DNA from: Pseudomonadota bacterium
Lineage (GTDB): Bacteria; Pseudomonadota; Gammaproteobacteria; Halothiobacillales; Halothiobacillaceae
Direction of reading: 5' to 3'
Length of the DNA: 10,694 bases
Assembly: GCA_021795795.1 (NCBI GenBank)
Contig: JAJYPA010000257.1
Coordinates: 1-10,694 of the forward strand
Under the pieces are notes generated by a model. It did not search any database. It had not been told where the DNA came from and saw only the letters and a list, made by a program, of their open reading frames with translations. Made by a program: the position numbers and the translations under genes. Below are positions 10,614-10,694 of the stretch, piece after piece (the first letter of the stretch is position 1; each line of letters begins with the position of its first letter).

Positions 10614-10694
10614 CTACATGGTGTGGTCGCCCAGAGCGACACGCTGCACCAGAGCGTCCATTCGTCTGCGGATACGCTCTTCGGACCCTGTGAA
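10614..10694 (-). CDS. 3' end of a host gene (C-terminal fragment)
   Basis: Reading leftward from the window edge, 26 codons end in TAG at 10614-10616. The peptide E-E-R-I-R-R-R-M-D-A-L-V-Q-R-V-A-L-G-D-H looks like an ordinary helical protein C-terminus. Together with the possible rightward gene end at 2-22, this puts the host dif between convergent genes. It is too short to name. A plus-strand frame from ATG 10593 is also open but would start within dif and lacks an SD. Confidence 0.4.
   Translation of the reverse strand, partial: FTGSEERIRRRMDALVQRVALGDHTM

Noticed and set aside
1..10694. tRNA, rRNA, CRISPR array, insertion sequence or integrase gene
   Set aside because: No cloverleaf, spaced identical repeats, transposase motif or tyrosine/serine recombinase domain was seen. 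The right-end HTH protein lacks any catalytic domain.

Overview
The window contains an almost complete filamentous phage (Inoviridae-type) prophage of about 10.47 kb, integrated at a host chromosome-dimer resolution site (dif), with short host flanks at both ends. The host is most likely a gamma- or betaproteobacterium. Joining the outer arms of the two junctions (XerC-side GGTTCGCATAA, core TACTTA, XerD-side TTATGTTAAAT, read on the minus strand) gives a site very close to the E. coli dif consensus. The host genes cannot be named from the fragments visible.

Left end and control region (107-642): attL, a leftward HTH repressor-like gene with a hydrophobic tail, and a compact divergent promoter region. 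There, forward and reverse sigma-70-like promoters share overlapping -35 boxes and are covered by a duplicated 16-bp operator-like sequence. Early/replication block (643-3425): four very small genes and a 60-aa gene are linked by a repeated start/stop junction (GGGGGTG, 4 nt, NTGA). They are followed by an unknown 276-aa gene and a pII/gpX-family rolling-circle replication initiator. Three tandem perfect-stem hairpins lie just before the initiator start.

Structural/assembly block (3456-7849): a pV-like ssDNA-binding protein candidate, a small membrane protein of minor-coat type, the major coat protein pVIII (signal peptide, 47-aa mature form) followed by a GC-rich terminator-like hairpin, a 226-aa membrane protein, a possible 19-aa peptide, a Ser/Gly/Thr-rich pIII/TspB-like adsorption protein, a pVI-like DUF2523 protein, and the pI/Zot assembly ATPase. 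This is the canonical inovirus order. The pIII gene has extreme T-ending codon use.

Accessory block (7902-9839): a 65-aa membrane protein, a small lipoprotein translationally coupled to a GT-B glycosyltransferase, and a 162-aa single-pass membrane protein. The C-terminal domain of this last protein resembles the periplasmic domain of the phage's own Zot protein, including a shared C-x8-C motif. It looks like a separately encoded counterpart of Ff pXI. No secretin (pIV) and no recombinase gene are visible, so the phage presumably borrows a host secretin for exit and host XerC/XerD for integration.

Right end (9840-10601): a 258-bp non-coding region with three hairpins is the best candidate for the origin/packaging signal. 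It is followed by a leftward gene for a 134-aa protein with two HTH-like segments, then attR. In the circular form the repressor gene and this second HTH gene would be adjacent and co-directional across attP. Integration places them at opposite ends of the prophage and changes the predicted C-terminus of the repressor.
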